From Brachionus manjavacas (Eukaryota; Rotifera; Eurotatoria; Ploima; Brachionidae): a stretch of DNA of 64,000 nucleotides. The position numbers and the translations under genes were made by a program. The stretch's first letter is position 1, and each line of letters opens with the position of its first letter. Location of the stretch: assembly GCA_019054805.1 (NCBI GenBank), contig JAHQIY010000008.1, positions 4,449,501 through 4,513,500 on the forward strand, written 5' to 3'. This document shows, one piece after another, positions 19,240-30,285 of the stretch. The notes beneath the pieces were generated by a model. The model was not told the DNA's origin and did not search any database. It saw only the letters and a program-made list of their open reading frames with translations.

Positions 19240-21525
19240 ATGAGACGAGTAAAAAGTCTGGTAGATACCAAAGCAATTTTTTGCAAAAATCACTTAAAAT
19301 TGCCCAAAAAAATCGATCTTGACTCCGAATTAAAGAATCTGGCATATTTGCGCAAAAAGCACAATGGTGACAACCATCATGATATTGCAAATACACTGGA
19401 AAGAATAGCCATAGCCTACAACGACATCGGTGACCCGAACAATTTTCTGAACTATTCACTCGAAGCGCTTTTAATCAGGAAACAATTGAGCAAAAATAAA
19501 CAAAATCCAGAAATTCTTTCTTCTCTGTTCCACATTTTCAACGCGTACCAACTGCTCGGCGACTCGACCAACTCTCTTAAATATGCACTGCAATCATTGA
19601 AGATAAGTTGCGAGCTTTATCCGAACAAAAATCACCCGAACGTTGCCAATGCCATGAATAAAGTTGCCATTGCGTACAACGACTTGGGCCAGCACGAGCC
19701 CTTTCTGGAGCTCTCTCTGGAAGCGCTCAAGATTCGCGAAGGTTTTCTGGGCCCGTCGCATCCCGACGTGGCCTCCTCGTACAACACAGTCGCCTTGGCT
19801 TATCGTAAAAATGGAGAAATGCAGAAATTCTACGATTTCGCACTAAAAGCTTTAGAAATGAGGAGAAAATTGCTCGGTCCCGAGCACAAAGACATTGCTA
19901 CATCACTGAACAATGTCGCTCTGGCGCACCGCAGCTTGGGAAACTACACAATCGCTTTGGACTATGCCAACGAAGCCTTGGCTATGAGAAAAAATATCTA
20001 CTCCAACTACCATGCTGACATAGTGTCTTCGTATGACACTTGTGCTATCCTTTACACAGACATGGGCAAGCCGCAAAAATCTTTGGAACTTTTGCAAGAC
20101 GCGTTGGCCATTGCGCAAAAAATTTATCCACAAAATCATCCAAAGATTGGCTCAATCAATCTGAACTTGGCCATAGCCTACAAAGATTTGGATGATTTGG
20201 ACAACTTTTTAAAATACTCTTTTATCAGTCTAAAAATGAGGAGAACACTCTATGGCGACAAACATCCGGACATAGCCGATTCACTGAATAATGTGGCCAT
20301 AGCGTACCGAAATTTGGGAGACAACGAAAACGGCCTCAAGTTTTCGATCGAAAGCTTGAACATGTTCAGGGAGATTTATGGGGACAAGGACCATTTGGAC
20401 ATTGCCAGAGGCTATGTGAACGTGGCCAATGCATATCACAGCATGGGCCAAATAGAAAATTTTTTTGAAAATGCTCTCAAAGCCATAGATATGTCGAAAA
20501 AGCTGGGATATTGGTTCAACACTCTAATTGCCACGGTTCTGACCAATCTTGCCATTTGCTATAAAAACATGGGCCAGCTTGACTACTATCTTAATTATAC
20601 CACTCAAGCTTTGGCTATAAGAGAAAAGATATTGGATAAGGAGCATCCAGACATTGCCATGGCGCTCTACAAATGTGCCATTGGTCATTACAACTTGGCT
20701 GATGAGAGCAATTTTTTTAAGATAGCCAAAAAATCGGTAAGCATGTTTACAAAGATTAATGGCTCAGAAAATGTTGCCGAAGTTGCCAATTTGTTTCAGG
20801 CCATGGCCATTTTTCGCTTCAATTCAAATGATTATGAGAGTTTTTTCGAATATTCAACCAAAGCGCTGAGTGTGAAACAAAACTTGCATCCAGAGCCCCA
20901 TCCCAGCTTGGTGGTATGCTTGTATTTTGTGGCCAGAGCGTTTGGATGCATGGGTGATGTGGAAAAAGAAGAAATCTATTTGCTAAAAGCTTTAAAAATG
21001 AAAAAGGTCATTCTAGATTGTCACAAGATTTACATTTCTCTAGACAATGCAGCAGAATTGGTGTTCGAGACTACACCTGGCGTATTATTGGACAGAAGAC
21101 AGGAGAGACTCGAAGACTCTTTGGAGTGTAGACATTTGGTGATTTGTCACCATCCTGATTGCAGAAGCAAGTGCATTGAACTCAAAACTGGACTGAAAAT
21201 TGAAGGCTACAAAATTTGCATGGATGAAAGTGACAGTTCTGCCAAGAGTCTTGACTCCATGTTTGATCAAATTCAGAACAGCAGCGCGATTTTGGTTTTT
21301 ATAGACAAAAATTTGAACGAGGATAGAAGCAATAGATTGGAGGTATTATTTGCGATTGAAATAGGAATTCCAATGATTGGAATAAGAATGAATGCTGAAT
21401 TAGAGCTTCAAGGGTGGCTTTTTAATTTGCTGGTTGATAGAAAAATATTTGATTTGGATCAAGTGAAAAATTTTAATTTATTCATTAAGAAATTAGCAAG
21501 AGAAGTTGAATTAATTAGAATTTAA
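19240..21525 (+). CDS. TPR-TIR fusion protein (kinesin-light-chain-like TPRs plus TIR domain)
   Basis: 761 residues in one uninterrupted exon. Residues about 25-615 are a tandem array of roughly a dozen 42-residue TPRs of the kinesin-light-chain type, with recurrent HPDIA, NNVAIAYRNLGD and ALAMRK elements; TPRs bind protein partners. Residues about 630-735 read as a TIR domain: a first strand HLVICHHP, then KIEGYKICMDES, SSAILVFIDKNL, RLEVLFAIEIGIPMIGIR and GWLFNLLVDRKIF. The Glu of RLEVLFA (residue 701) aligns with the catalytic Glu of NAD-cleaving TIRs such as SARM1. No STAND ATPase, signal peptide or membrane segment is present. The start is the first ATG after a TTG; an upstream exon cannot be ruled out. 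The role is probably signalling or innate defence (inference from architecture). Confidence 0.85.
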   Translation: MRRVKSLVDTKAIFCKNHLKLPKKIDLDSELKNLAYLRKKHNGDNHHDIANTLERIAIAYNDIGDPNNFLNYSLEALLIRKQLSKNKQNPEILSSLFHIFNAYQLLGDSTNSLKYALQSLKISCELYPNKNHPNVANAMNKVAIAYNDLGQHEPFLELSLEALKIREGFLGPSHPDVASSYNTVALAYRKNGEMQKFYDFALKALEMRRKLLGPEHKDIATSLNNVALAHRSLGNYTIALDYANEALAMRKNIYSNYHADIVSSYDTCAILYTDMGKPQKSLELLQDALAIAQKIYPQNHPKIGSINLNLAIAYKDLDDLDNFLKYSFISLKMRRTLYGDKHPDIADSLNNVAIAYRNLGDNENGLKFSIESLNMFREIYGDKDHLDIARGYVNVANAYHSMGQIENFFENALKAIDMSKKLGYWFNTLIATVLTNLAICYKNMGQLDYYLNYTTQALAIREKILDKEHPDIAMALYKCAIGHYNLADESNFFKIAKKSVSMFTKINGSENVAEVANLFQAMAIFRFNSNDYESFFEYSTKALSVKQNLHPEPHPSLVVCLYFVARAFGCMGDVEKEEIYLLKALKMKKVILDCHKIYISLDNAAELVFETTPGVLLDRRQERLEDSLECRHLVICHHPDCRSKCIELKTGLKIEGYKICMDESDSSAKSLDSMFDQIQNSSAILVFIDKNLNEDRSNRLEVLFAIEIGIPMIGIRMNAELELQGWLFNLLVDRKIFDLDQVKNFNLFIKKLAREVELIRI

Positions 21526-21740
21526 ATAGAAATTTTTTTTCAAATATATTAAATTGTTGATTTAATTATTGATTTAGTATGTGGTGAATTTCAAAAAGTT
21601 TTATTTGCATCAAAAACAAAAAGCAAATTTTCCAATTTTTTTCAATCAAATTTTTAAATGTTGAAGAAAGTAAAAAATTTTAAAAATTGATTTATCATCT
21701 GAAATTCAGTAAAAATGATTTTAAAAAAAACAAAAATAGT
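21526..21740. other. 3' flank of the TPR-TIR gene
   Basis: AT-rich; no further feature than possible polyadenylation signals. Confidence 0.3.
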
Positions 21741-21744
21741 GATG

Positions 21745-21806
21745 CAATTATTATTATTATTTATTCATAAAATTACACCAGATTCGGCGATGTTAAAAAT
21801 AAAATA
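21745..21806 (-). mobile_element. Short retroelement 3' end, hairpin type A
   Basis: On the minus strand: AACATCGCCGAATCTGGTG, TAATTTTATGAATAAA and a (TAA)n tail. It closely matches the copy at 3.47 kb including the spacing from stem to tail. Confidence 0.6.
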
Positions 21807-21994
21807 AAATTGAATACAAAAGAAGGTAGTTTTGTACTGTTTATTTTCCTTTTTTTAAATTTGCAATTATGTTTAAGAAATTAAAATATTAAAATCATTT
21901 TTACACAAATATCACAAAAGTTTTAATTTCAGATTAGATATTCAAAGATTGAGATTAACAAAAAATAAAACCTTTTTTGATTATACTTTGAAAT

Positions 21995-22215
21995 AACCCT
22001 TTCGCAAAGAAATAGCAATTGAATTTGTTTTGAATCCTAATTTTGAGCAAAATGTTGCGCTATTAAGAAGTCTCTGAGTAGGAGATGAAATTTATGCATT
22101 GGCACTTTTATAAAATGGCGATTTGGCGAGTGGGTCAAACTGATGCAAGAATAACAATTTACATTCTAATGAATTGTATATTATTGAGAACATTTGAGGT
22201 CGTCGGAAGTTTTTT
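21995..22215 (+). pseudogene. WD40-repeat relic
   Basis: One frame reads NPNFEQNVALLRSL, stop, VGDEIYALALL, stop, NGDLASGSN, stop, and continues. Apart from the three in-frame stops this is the repeat seen in WD40 proteins (VYALAVLPNGDLASGS type). It is a dead fragment of a duplicated WD40 gene, or a retrocopy; the parent gene is not in the window. Confidence 0.6.
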
Positions 22216-22825
22216 CTTTAGCCATTTAAATCCGGATATTATGTAAGTTTTCCAAGTGAAAATTTTGCAAATGCAATGTATTTTGGAAAAAAAATTAAAA
22301 TTTGAAATCTCATCAATGAAAATCTAACTAAAACCTTAAAACTAACCTTTGAAGTTGTAGCATTGACAATAGGAGATTTAGTAATTAAAAGAATGAGTTT
22401 CGCTCAGTATTAGAATTTTCTCCGAATAATACTAAAAAATTGCACATTGGAGATTATACCACGCTCTGAAGCCTGAAATTGAAATTGAAGATGAAGACCT
22501 AGACCAAAAGATAAAAAGTCAATTATTTAGAACCTATTAGATCAATTATGTACTATGGCCTAGAAAATTGCTATTTAAACAAAAAAAATTGAAATATTTT
22601 AATTTTGATAATTATTGTTCAAAAGAAAAGAACACAATGAATAATAATTAACAAAATTAAAATATTTCAATTACATCTCTAAATATAGATTCCTTATTTT
22701 ATAAATACTAGAGCGTAACTTCTTGTCTTCTTCCATCTAATATATTTGCTTAACTTTCAATAACTACATGTCAAAATGAAAAAAAATATAACATATTTAT
22801 TTATTTATATATATATTTTAATTTT

Positions 22826-23262
22826 TTGTGTTTGAATTACAAAATAGATCCAATGTTGAAATTAGATAGAAAAAGTGCGATGTTTCAAATATTTATTTCA
22901 GTCTCAAATAAAAAAAATAATTTGAGTTAATATTGCAAGCATTTTCATATTTGAAATTAAACTCTTTAGTGAAATATAAATAGTTTAATTTTTATTTAGA
23001 AATTTGAAAAAAATATTGAAAATTCTTTTTTTAAATTTTAGATATTTTATTTTTTTTATTTGCTTATCTAAACCGAGCTAATGCTCCTTCAGAATATAAA
23101 AAATTGAAATTATAGTTAAATTTAGATGAAATAAAATAAAAAATAAATAAAAAGAAAAATAATTCATTTAAAATTTTTTTATATTTTGAAAAAGTTAAAT
23201 CTCTTATATGTACAAATCATAATTATTATTTTAATTGAAACTAAATTTTCAAAAAAATCTAT
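22826..23262. mobile_element. Long-TIR element, copy 2 (partial, inverted)
   Basis: Begins TTGTGTTTGAATTACAAAAT, then AATGTTGAAATTAGAT, GCGATGTTTCAAATATT, and a stretch containing TTTGAAATTAAACTCTTTAG that matches the inverse of the right end of the 42.93-44.28 kb copy. The internal hairpin (AGCTAATGCTCCTTC, about 23,078-23,096) is on the minus strand, consistent with the copy being inverted. The distal terminus is missing or decayed. Confidence 0.65.
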
Positions 23263-23334
23263 ATTTCGTTTTTATTTCTAATTCTGATTCTGATTTTTGT
23301 CTTACATTTTAATTCAACATTTCTTTTTCTAATA

Positions 23335-23378
23335 TTAATACATCGCCAGAATTGGTGCTAAATAAATAAATCAATTCT
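23335..23378 (+). mobile_element. Short retroelement 3' end, hairpin type A
   Basis: Plus-strand ACATCGCCAGAATTGGTGC followed directly by TAAATAAATAAAT. It is the only type A copy in plus orientation in the window. Confidence 0.55.
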
Positions 23379-23834
23379 TTCTCACGCCGGTGAAATAAAT
23401 GGTTTCATATGAAAAGCAATTTAAAAATTTTATTTAGAATTTTAAAACAAACATTAATAATTTGTTAAAATAGACAATAAACATTTAAACACATGGATGT
23501 CAGTTTCATTTGGAAAAAGTTTCTCTCAAGTCAATTGCTGATCGAATAAACAAGACACAATTGATCACTGTCTCCTAAAAGCATCTCGCTGATCTTTATC
23601 AAATCATCTTGAACACTTGTATCAATTAATCAGTTGAAAAAGCCATTTAGATTAATGGGTAAAAACTGGCAAATCTACAAAAAATTTAATTTTACTTTGA
23701 TTCTTAAGCTTTGGTTGACTTGATCAATTTTTCCTTAACTTAACTTGACATAAATAAATAAAAAAAAATTACTTTTAAATCACTTAACCTAAATATTTAT
23801 GCTTTAAAAAAAAATAGCAATTGCCTTTTATCTT
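23379..23834. other. 3' flank of Acinus
   Basis: AT-rich sequence containing the presumed 3' UTR of the minus-strand Acinus gene; no other signal. Confidence 0.35.
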
Positions 23835-26800
23835 TTAACGTGAAGAACTACTTCTTGCTTTGGATGAACTGGACGAACTTGATCCAGAACTTGGCGATCG
23901 ACTCGACGATCCAGATGATGACCTTGGTCTCGATCGACCACCTCTTCGTCTAGATCTTGACCGTCCCTCATCTTCTCGTGCATTACCACTTGCACGATAT
24001 CTACCTGAATAACTGTCACGGCCTCTGTATCTGTCACTCTCGTATCGAGGCGGCGTACGTCTTCTATACTGATCATTCCGATCATAGCCATATCTGCCAA
24101 CATCATTTCTACGCTCATCATGTCTATCTCTTTCTCTAGCACGATCTTTCTCTCTACTTTTTTCTCTACCGCTCTCTCGGTCTGTGTCTTTGTCCGTTCG
24201 CTCAACATTCTCTTTTTTCTCTTCCACTCTCTTGTTCTCCGACTCTTTGTTCTCTTTAACACTGCGCTCTTTGGCCCTCTCCTCATCTTTAGCTTTGCGC
24301 TCTTTTTCCTCTCTCTCCAAACGCTCCAGCCTTTCCTTTTCCCTTTGAACTTTTTCAGCCTCTTCTCTTTGACGCCGCTCTTCGGCTCGTTTCTCTCGCT
24401 CCATTTGTCTTCTCTCATTTTCACGCTGTCTTTCAGCACACTGCTCCTCGCTCAACGACAACCAGTAGATGAACGGCGTAGTCGTTGTCTTTCGGAATAG
24501 ATCGTCAAATGTTTTAACGGGCTCTTTTTCTTCTTTTTTCTCTTCGCTATTTTCCACTTGTCGTCGATCACGTGATCTCGACCGTTGTCTAAGCTTGTGC
24601 AAGTCCCATTCTCTTATTTTTTCACTTTTATTTTTCGGCTCTTTTCTCCCTTCCTTTTCTTTCTCTCTTTCTTTTTCATTCTCTTTTTCTTTTCCCTTCT
24701 CTCTTTCTTTTTCATTCTCTCTTTCTTTTTCCTTCTCTCTTTCTTTTTCTCTAGACTTGGCCTCTTTGTTCTCTTTGTTCTCCGAGTCTTTGTGTTTGTT
24801 AGGCAGAGTGAGTGCACCGTTCATGTTTACCATCAGTTCATCCAGAGTGGCGTACTGGCACACTAAGTTTTTTGGGTTAGACGACGGCCATTTGATGTTG
24901 TGCAGATTTTTTTTGGCCGATTTGGCGTCTTCCTTGGTCTCATATTCAACATAACAGTGGGATTTGACAGAGTTAATCCAAAAGTGTTGTTCATTTATCT
25001 TTCCGTATTTGCTCAGCAGCTCTTTTAGCTGATTTAAAGTGAAAGGCCGAGTCAAATTGGACACATGTAGAACATTAGTGATTTTTTCATCCATTTGAGT
25101 CGAATCACTTTTTGCTTCTTGGCTCTTGGTCTCTTCTCTACTAGGCGACAACTCTTGAACACTTTCTTCAAAGTCTAGCTCGTTATCCGACTCCTAGATT
25201 AAAAAATATGAAAATATATCTTTATTTCAAAAGACGAATTTTTTATGGCAAATTGAAGTTTCAATTCAAATTTTAAGATCAAAACGATCATTTAAAATTT
25301 TAAAAGTTAATTAATCTAATGATTTTGATAATTTTTAAGAAATAAATACTAAATATTGCTTGACATGTTATGTCTAATCATGGTTCACTGTCAAATTAAC
25401 ATCAAAATAAATGACCTCTGATTTATTTAACAAAAACAATCAACAATTTAAATAATTCAGGATAAGTTAATTCAAAAATTCAAATTAAAAACTTTTATAT
25501 CCACTCATTCAAACTTAAATAAATTATAAAATTTAAAACAGTAAATTTTTTTGTCATTAAAAGTAAGTTAAAATCAACTAAAATATTTAAACTTATTAAA
25601 GTTCGATCGGAAGGGACATTTAATAATTTTAAAAATGAAGATAAACTTGACATGTCAAGTAATTGCTTTGGAAAAATTTATTTCTTTTCTATTACTGAAA
25701 AAAATATTAAAAATTTATATTTTGATCTTTTGATTCGGTAAAGTTTGTTGCCTTAACTCCCACATCAAATTCCCCAGGTTTAAAGTAGCTCACTCTCCCA
25801 GTCCAGGCAGGCCAGATGAATAAGAGGGCACAAGAGAAGACTGTTCGCTAAGGCCTCAACCAAACGTGCGCAGAGACCTAATTTCTTTACGAACTTTACT
25901 AATGCCCTCCTTGCTGTGGTCAAATGCTCCAACTCAGTCAACCAATTCAAGAATCGCTACGATGCCATGACCGGCCACCAAGTTTTTACCACATAACTTT
26001 TTTTATTTAAAAAAAATTCTACTACTATACCCCTCTCAGTTTCTTATAATGTCCTTCTTACATTGGTACTGTGAATAATGCCTATTGACTTTAAAAACTT
26101 ATAAACCTTCTTCTATCTTTATAATTTTTTTCCTTGCTCAGTGCAATGTGCTACCATAGACCTCCTAGTAGGCCGCCTCCTCAATCTTGCTTGCCGTATC
26201 TTTTATTATTATTATTATTATCACATATGGAACTAAATTTTAACCACTTTAATTTTTACAATATATAGTGGTGATTTGATTATTGGAATTTATCAATTTC
26301 TACGTAAATTTACGTAAAAATTTGCATTTGAAGAGAAGGTGGATGGTCAAATCGTTTGTGTAAAGAAATGTTTTTTTTTAACTCATAGTATATTTGCACT
26401 CCTAAAACATAATTTTGAAATATTTTGAAAAATAAAAGATTTTTGTTTTAGATCCATCTTTTTTACAATAAAATCTTTTTTGTTTTATTTTTTACTTTTT
26501 ACATTTTTGACGAAAATTTTCTATTTTTTACTTAAAATTAAGTAAAAGATTTTAAAATTATTTAAAAAAAAATTAAATGAAAAAAAGGTGGTTTTAATTT
26601 TTTTTTATTTCAAAATTTTTCCTGTACCTTTTCGTAATTATAGCATTTTTTAACGTAAATTTTCGTAAAATGAAAATAATTTTCTATATTATTTTTTGTA
26701 AATTAACTTTAAAAATTGGTAAATTCCAATGATCAAATTACCATTATTAAATGACCTCCTAAAGATAGATTTTTCACATAATTGTATTTGTGATTTTTTT

Positions 26801-29192
26801 TATTCTATTATTTACTTTTTTCTCTATAGATTTGGATGATGGCTTTTGACGAATAAAAAAAAACTAAAGAATAAAGAAAAACTTTATAGAATAAGAAAAT
26901 AAAATGTAGCATAAATTTATTTATTTTTTTAAAGTATAACACTTGCAGATATAGTATAAAAAAGTTGCAGTATAGTTTTAATATTATTTTTTCCCTCTAA
27001 GTGATGAAAGACCAACAAAATTTGTACTAAGGCCTCGACCAGGACAAAAAAAAAGACACCAAGCAGTTTTCTTCAAAATTTTGTGAACAAACCCAATGAG
27101 CCTCGGGTGGATCTTGTTGAGCCACAGATTGATGTTGTGCACCTTCCTCCCCGCTGGCGAATGTTGAAAATTAGGGTAAAGAAAAAAGAGGCGATGGACG
27201 TCCAAGATAAAAGGAAAGATGAGGATGGAGGAGTTGATTTAAATAAGCCAGCAAAAAAGATACCAGGTCGTTCACCTAGAAAAAAATCCAAAAAATAGCA
27301 CTATAAAAATTTCTAAATAATGTGTGAATTTTTTTATCAATAAATATTTGATTTAATAATTTAATATTTTTTTTATTTTTTCACTACTGATAAATTTATT
27401 TTGTTACTTTTACTAATAAATTTTTGCTATTATTTTTATTTTTTTGCTACGAATTTAATTATTTTTACTACGAAAATAATTTGCAGTCATTTAATAAATT
27501 AATAATATTATAAATAAATTTTACGGGAAAAAAATCAAATTGTAACCAAATTTGATATTTTATTTTAATTTATTCAATACAGTCAATCCTCCGTATAACG
27601 AGAAACCCTTTATAACGAGCAACTTGGCTAGAACCGATTACGAGCTATAGAAAAAGATATAAAAATTAATTCGATATAACGAGTTTCGATATAACGAAAA
27701 CTTGATATAACGAGCTTATAATGAAATACCGCTTAATCATTTTCTTAAGAATAAAAACTTCCTATAACGAGCTTGAACAAAAGAAATTTTTTCACACTTT
27801 TTATATAAAAAAAATAAAAATAAAACAATTAACTTATCTTCATGAATAACTATAAATCACCAGAAAACATTTCCTATCTAATTGTTTATAAAAAATGTCC
27901 AATCTTAATCACAAAATGATGACAGTGATTCTGATGTCGAAGAAATCGAAAAACCTAAAAAACCTGTTATAAGCTCAAAAGAAGCTATCGATAAAATTAA
28001 TGATTTAAAAGATTTTTTTTTGAAAAAAAACCAAGATTTCTCAAAAATAGTTGATTTTTTGTTTAATATTGAAAATGTTGTGATTGAAAAATGTAATACC
28101 AAACAAACATCTATTAAAGATTTTGTAAAAAAACAATAATTTTGTATTTTTTTTCCTTTTTTTTTAATTTTTTTACCAATAAACATTTTGAAAAAAAAAA
28201 TTTTTTTGCCCATCTTTTTCGATGCAATTTCGATATAACGAGCAACGAAATTTTCGCCCAACTTGCTCGTTACATCGAGGATTGACTGTAATGAAAAAAG
28301 CTAGCAAAAGGTTTTTTTAAACAAAAAAATTTGCCAATTACATAGTTAATTTTTAAAAATCAAAATTAGACTAAAAAACCAAATTACCTTAATTGCACTT
28401 GTTCTTTGTTGGTTATTTACATAATTGTTTTCCTCTGTACTCTCAATAGTTACCAAGTCGTCCAGTTCATTATTTTCCTTTATATTTTGTTTATCTAAAT
28501 TATCTAACGGGTTTTTAGGTAAAAAACTCTTTAAAGTTTCACTTGATATAGTTGGAGTAGATTTTTTATTAACTAAAAAGTCTTCACCTAACCATTTTCG
28601 TTTTCTCATAGATTTAGCAGCGTTTTCTTCATTCGGTTCGCAAGTATCCTCAACTTTTTTTACCTCACTCACATTATGGTGCCAACGTGGTTTTGGCGAT
28701 TTTGATCGACTAAAACGGTTCCTTTCTCCAGAAAGCGGAACTTCTTTTATCACAGATTCTGATCTTTCACTACTAGATTCAATATCCTTTGTATTCTCCT
28801 TGTCTTCTTCGTTTTTTAAATCAACCAACTCGATTTTTATCGCTGTCACCTCTTCTGAATTTTTTGCCACTTCGTTAAGCTCTTCTTCAGTACCGGACTC
28901 GTTCAAGCTTTCGCTTTTAAGTTGGATCTTTTTAGAGCTGTCAGTCGGAGACTTGGGACCATTTTGGCCTATAGTCTCAACTTTTTCATTTAGCTTGAAA
29001 AAATACTTAAAAAAAACTTCACTTTAAATTCTTTTTTTTTTAATTTAAAAATACATTTTCAAGTTTTTCTTGCAGTTCTTGTTTATTACCAGACGCAGAC
29101 AGTCCTAACTTTTTGAGCTCGCTTTTGAGTTCAACAAATTTAAGCTCACTAACGTCGAGCTGCTTGGACTTCATGAGGATTGATTCGGACAT
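23835..29192 (-). CDS. ACIN1: Acinus: SAP and RRM protein of the exon junction/ASAP complex
   Basis: Exons 29,192-29,055, 28,993-28,388 and 25,193-23,835, all phase 0, give 699 residues. Acinus forms the nuclear ASAP complex with RNPS1 and SAP18 and affects splicing. Exon 1 encodes a SAP DNA-binding motif (VELKSELKKLGLSASGNKQE). Exon 2 is acidic and serine-rich with the SRSKSPKPRWHH box. Exon 3 has the divergent RRM (about residues 286-365: TNVLHVSNLTRPFTLNQLKE, INSVKSHCYVEY) and the RNPS1/SAP18-binding motif (about 475-499: FDDLFRKTTTTPFIYWL). Between them lie long Lys/Arg/Glu repeats, and an RS-rich tail ends the protein. Intron 2 is 3.2 kb and full of transposons, whereas intron 1 is only 61 bases. 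Confidence 0.92.
25775..26221 (+). mobile_element. LINE 3' end with reverse transcriptase C-terminus and (TTA)n tail
   Basis: Lies in Acinus intron 2, antisense to the gene. One frame reads RGHKRRLFAKASTKRAQRPN, FFTNFTNALL and SVNQFKNRYDAM, the familiar C-terminus of LINE ORF2. A 3' UTR of about 160 bases follows. The end is GCTACCATAGACC, GCTTGCCGTATC and a TTATTATTA tail. It shares its terminus with the copies at 2.6-3.3 kb and 61.92 kb. The 5' part is missing. Confidence 0.75.
26264..26748. mobile_element. MITE with 34-bp inverted ends
   Basis: The left end is TAGTGGTGATTTGATTATTG continuing to about 26,300. The right end, about 26,712-26,746, is its inverse with a few transitions. Subterminal ACGTAAATTTACGT motifs link it to the 17.3 kb element. 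No ORF. It sits within Acinus intron 2. Confidence 0.7.
26999..27298 (+). other. GC-richer open segment of unknown origin
   Basis: An open frame (with no ATG; GTG at 27,083) reads FVNKPNEPRVDLVEPQIDVV and ends in a Lys/Arg-rich tail, PGRSPRKKSKK. Composition is clearly higher in GC than the surrounding intron, suggesting former coding sequence. I do not recognise the family. It lies antisense inside Acinus intron 2 and is probably a fragment of a transposon or retrocopy. Confidence 0.35.
27580..28288 (+). mobile_element. Pogo/Tigger-type deletion derivative
   Basis: A 709-base element flanked by TA on both sides. Ends: CAGTCAATCCTCCGTATAAC on the left and the inverse CATCGAGGATTGACTG on the right. 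Many copies of ATAACGAG lie near both ends. Positions 27,909-28,139 encode only the C-terminal tail of a pogo-family transposase: an acidic segment, SSKEAIDKINDLKDFF and the ending KQTSIKDFVKK. The CENP-B-like DNA-binding and DDE domains are gone, so the copy is non-autonomous. It sits in Acinus intron 2. Confidence 0.88.
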
Positions 29193-30285
29193 ATCGCCAA
29201 GTTAAAATTTATTCTATTTTTTTTTGTTAATATTTGAAATTAAATTTTAAAATGAAGATTTTTATGTTATTGAAATAAATTTTTATTTTAAGCCAAAATT
29301 AAAAAAATTAACATAAATAAATTTTAAATTTTTTTCTGCAGAAAATACTTAACATTTGTCTAAAATAAGAGAAAATTTAATACGAAGATTTGAAATAGAG
29401 TTTAAAAACACTGTTAAACTTGAAGTTAAAATATTTTTTAACTTGAACCAATTTTCAATAAGAAATATCACTTTTCTTATTTAACTTTGCTCATATTCAA
29501 ATTAAAAATTAACTAATTTGTGTTAAAATTTGACTTAAAAAATTCTGCATTCTCTGGATTCATTTAAAAAAATGATATTTACATTTAATTTTCTAAATAA
29601 GCTTAATCAATTTTATAATTTTTTCGAATTGATATTTTATATAATAAAAAAGGAACAAAATTGTGTGAATTGATGCAAAAATAAAAAAAAAAAAATTTTA
29701 TTGTTTTACAAAAGTAATTAGTATTTAGTATTTTTTTTGGATTTAAATTCAATACCAAAAATAGGCAACTTAAAGTTCATAATCATGATCACATGATTAA
29801 AACTTAATTGATTAAAATTTAAACAAAAATGATGAAAAAAACTTTTTAAAATACTTTTTTAAATTAAATAAAAAATATCTTTATTTTTTCCAATTGTTCT
29901 TTAATTGATTTCTAAAAAATATTTATTTGAAAATTTTAAAGAAAGATTTAAAATCCACATTAAAGCATCCAAATTATTGCTTATTTATGGTTTATTGATT
30001 TAGATTGTATTTTACTTAAGATAAAAATTCATATAATTTTCTTCCAAATTAAAGATTAAACAGATCATGTTTAATAGAGTTTAAAAATTTAAAAATTGAT
30101 TAAAATTACCTTTTTTTTAAATCGAAAACTAAAAATTTTGATCTGAAATTTACATTTGATCATAAACTTCAATTTGCCCAAAAAAACTTGATTGATTTTT
30201 GACTCACTATTCTATTTCCATAAATTTTTAAGTAAAGATTATCAAGAGTTATTCTTGTACTAAATAAAACACTTCTGAACAAGAC
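29193..30285. other. AT-rich spacer upstream of Acinus
   Basis: Holds the Acinus promoter near 29,200. Beyond it only A/T runs are seen, with no gene or repeat terminus. Confidence 0.4.

Noticed and set aside
24120-24954. Long plus-strand frames rich in Phe, Ser and Leu opposite Acinus
   Set aside because: They are the antisense of the Lys/Glu/Arg repeats in the Acinus exon and have no domain content of their own.
28425-29027. 200-codon plus-strand frame
   Set aside because: It is antisense to Acinus exon 2, whose frame joins exons 1 and 3 correctly.
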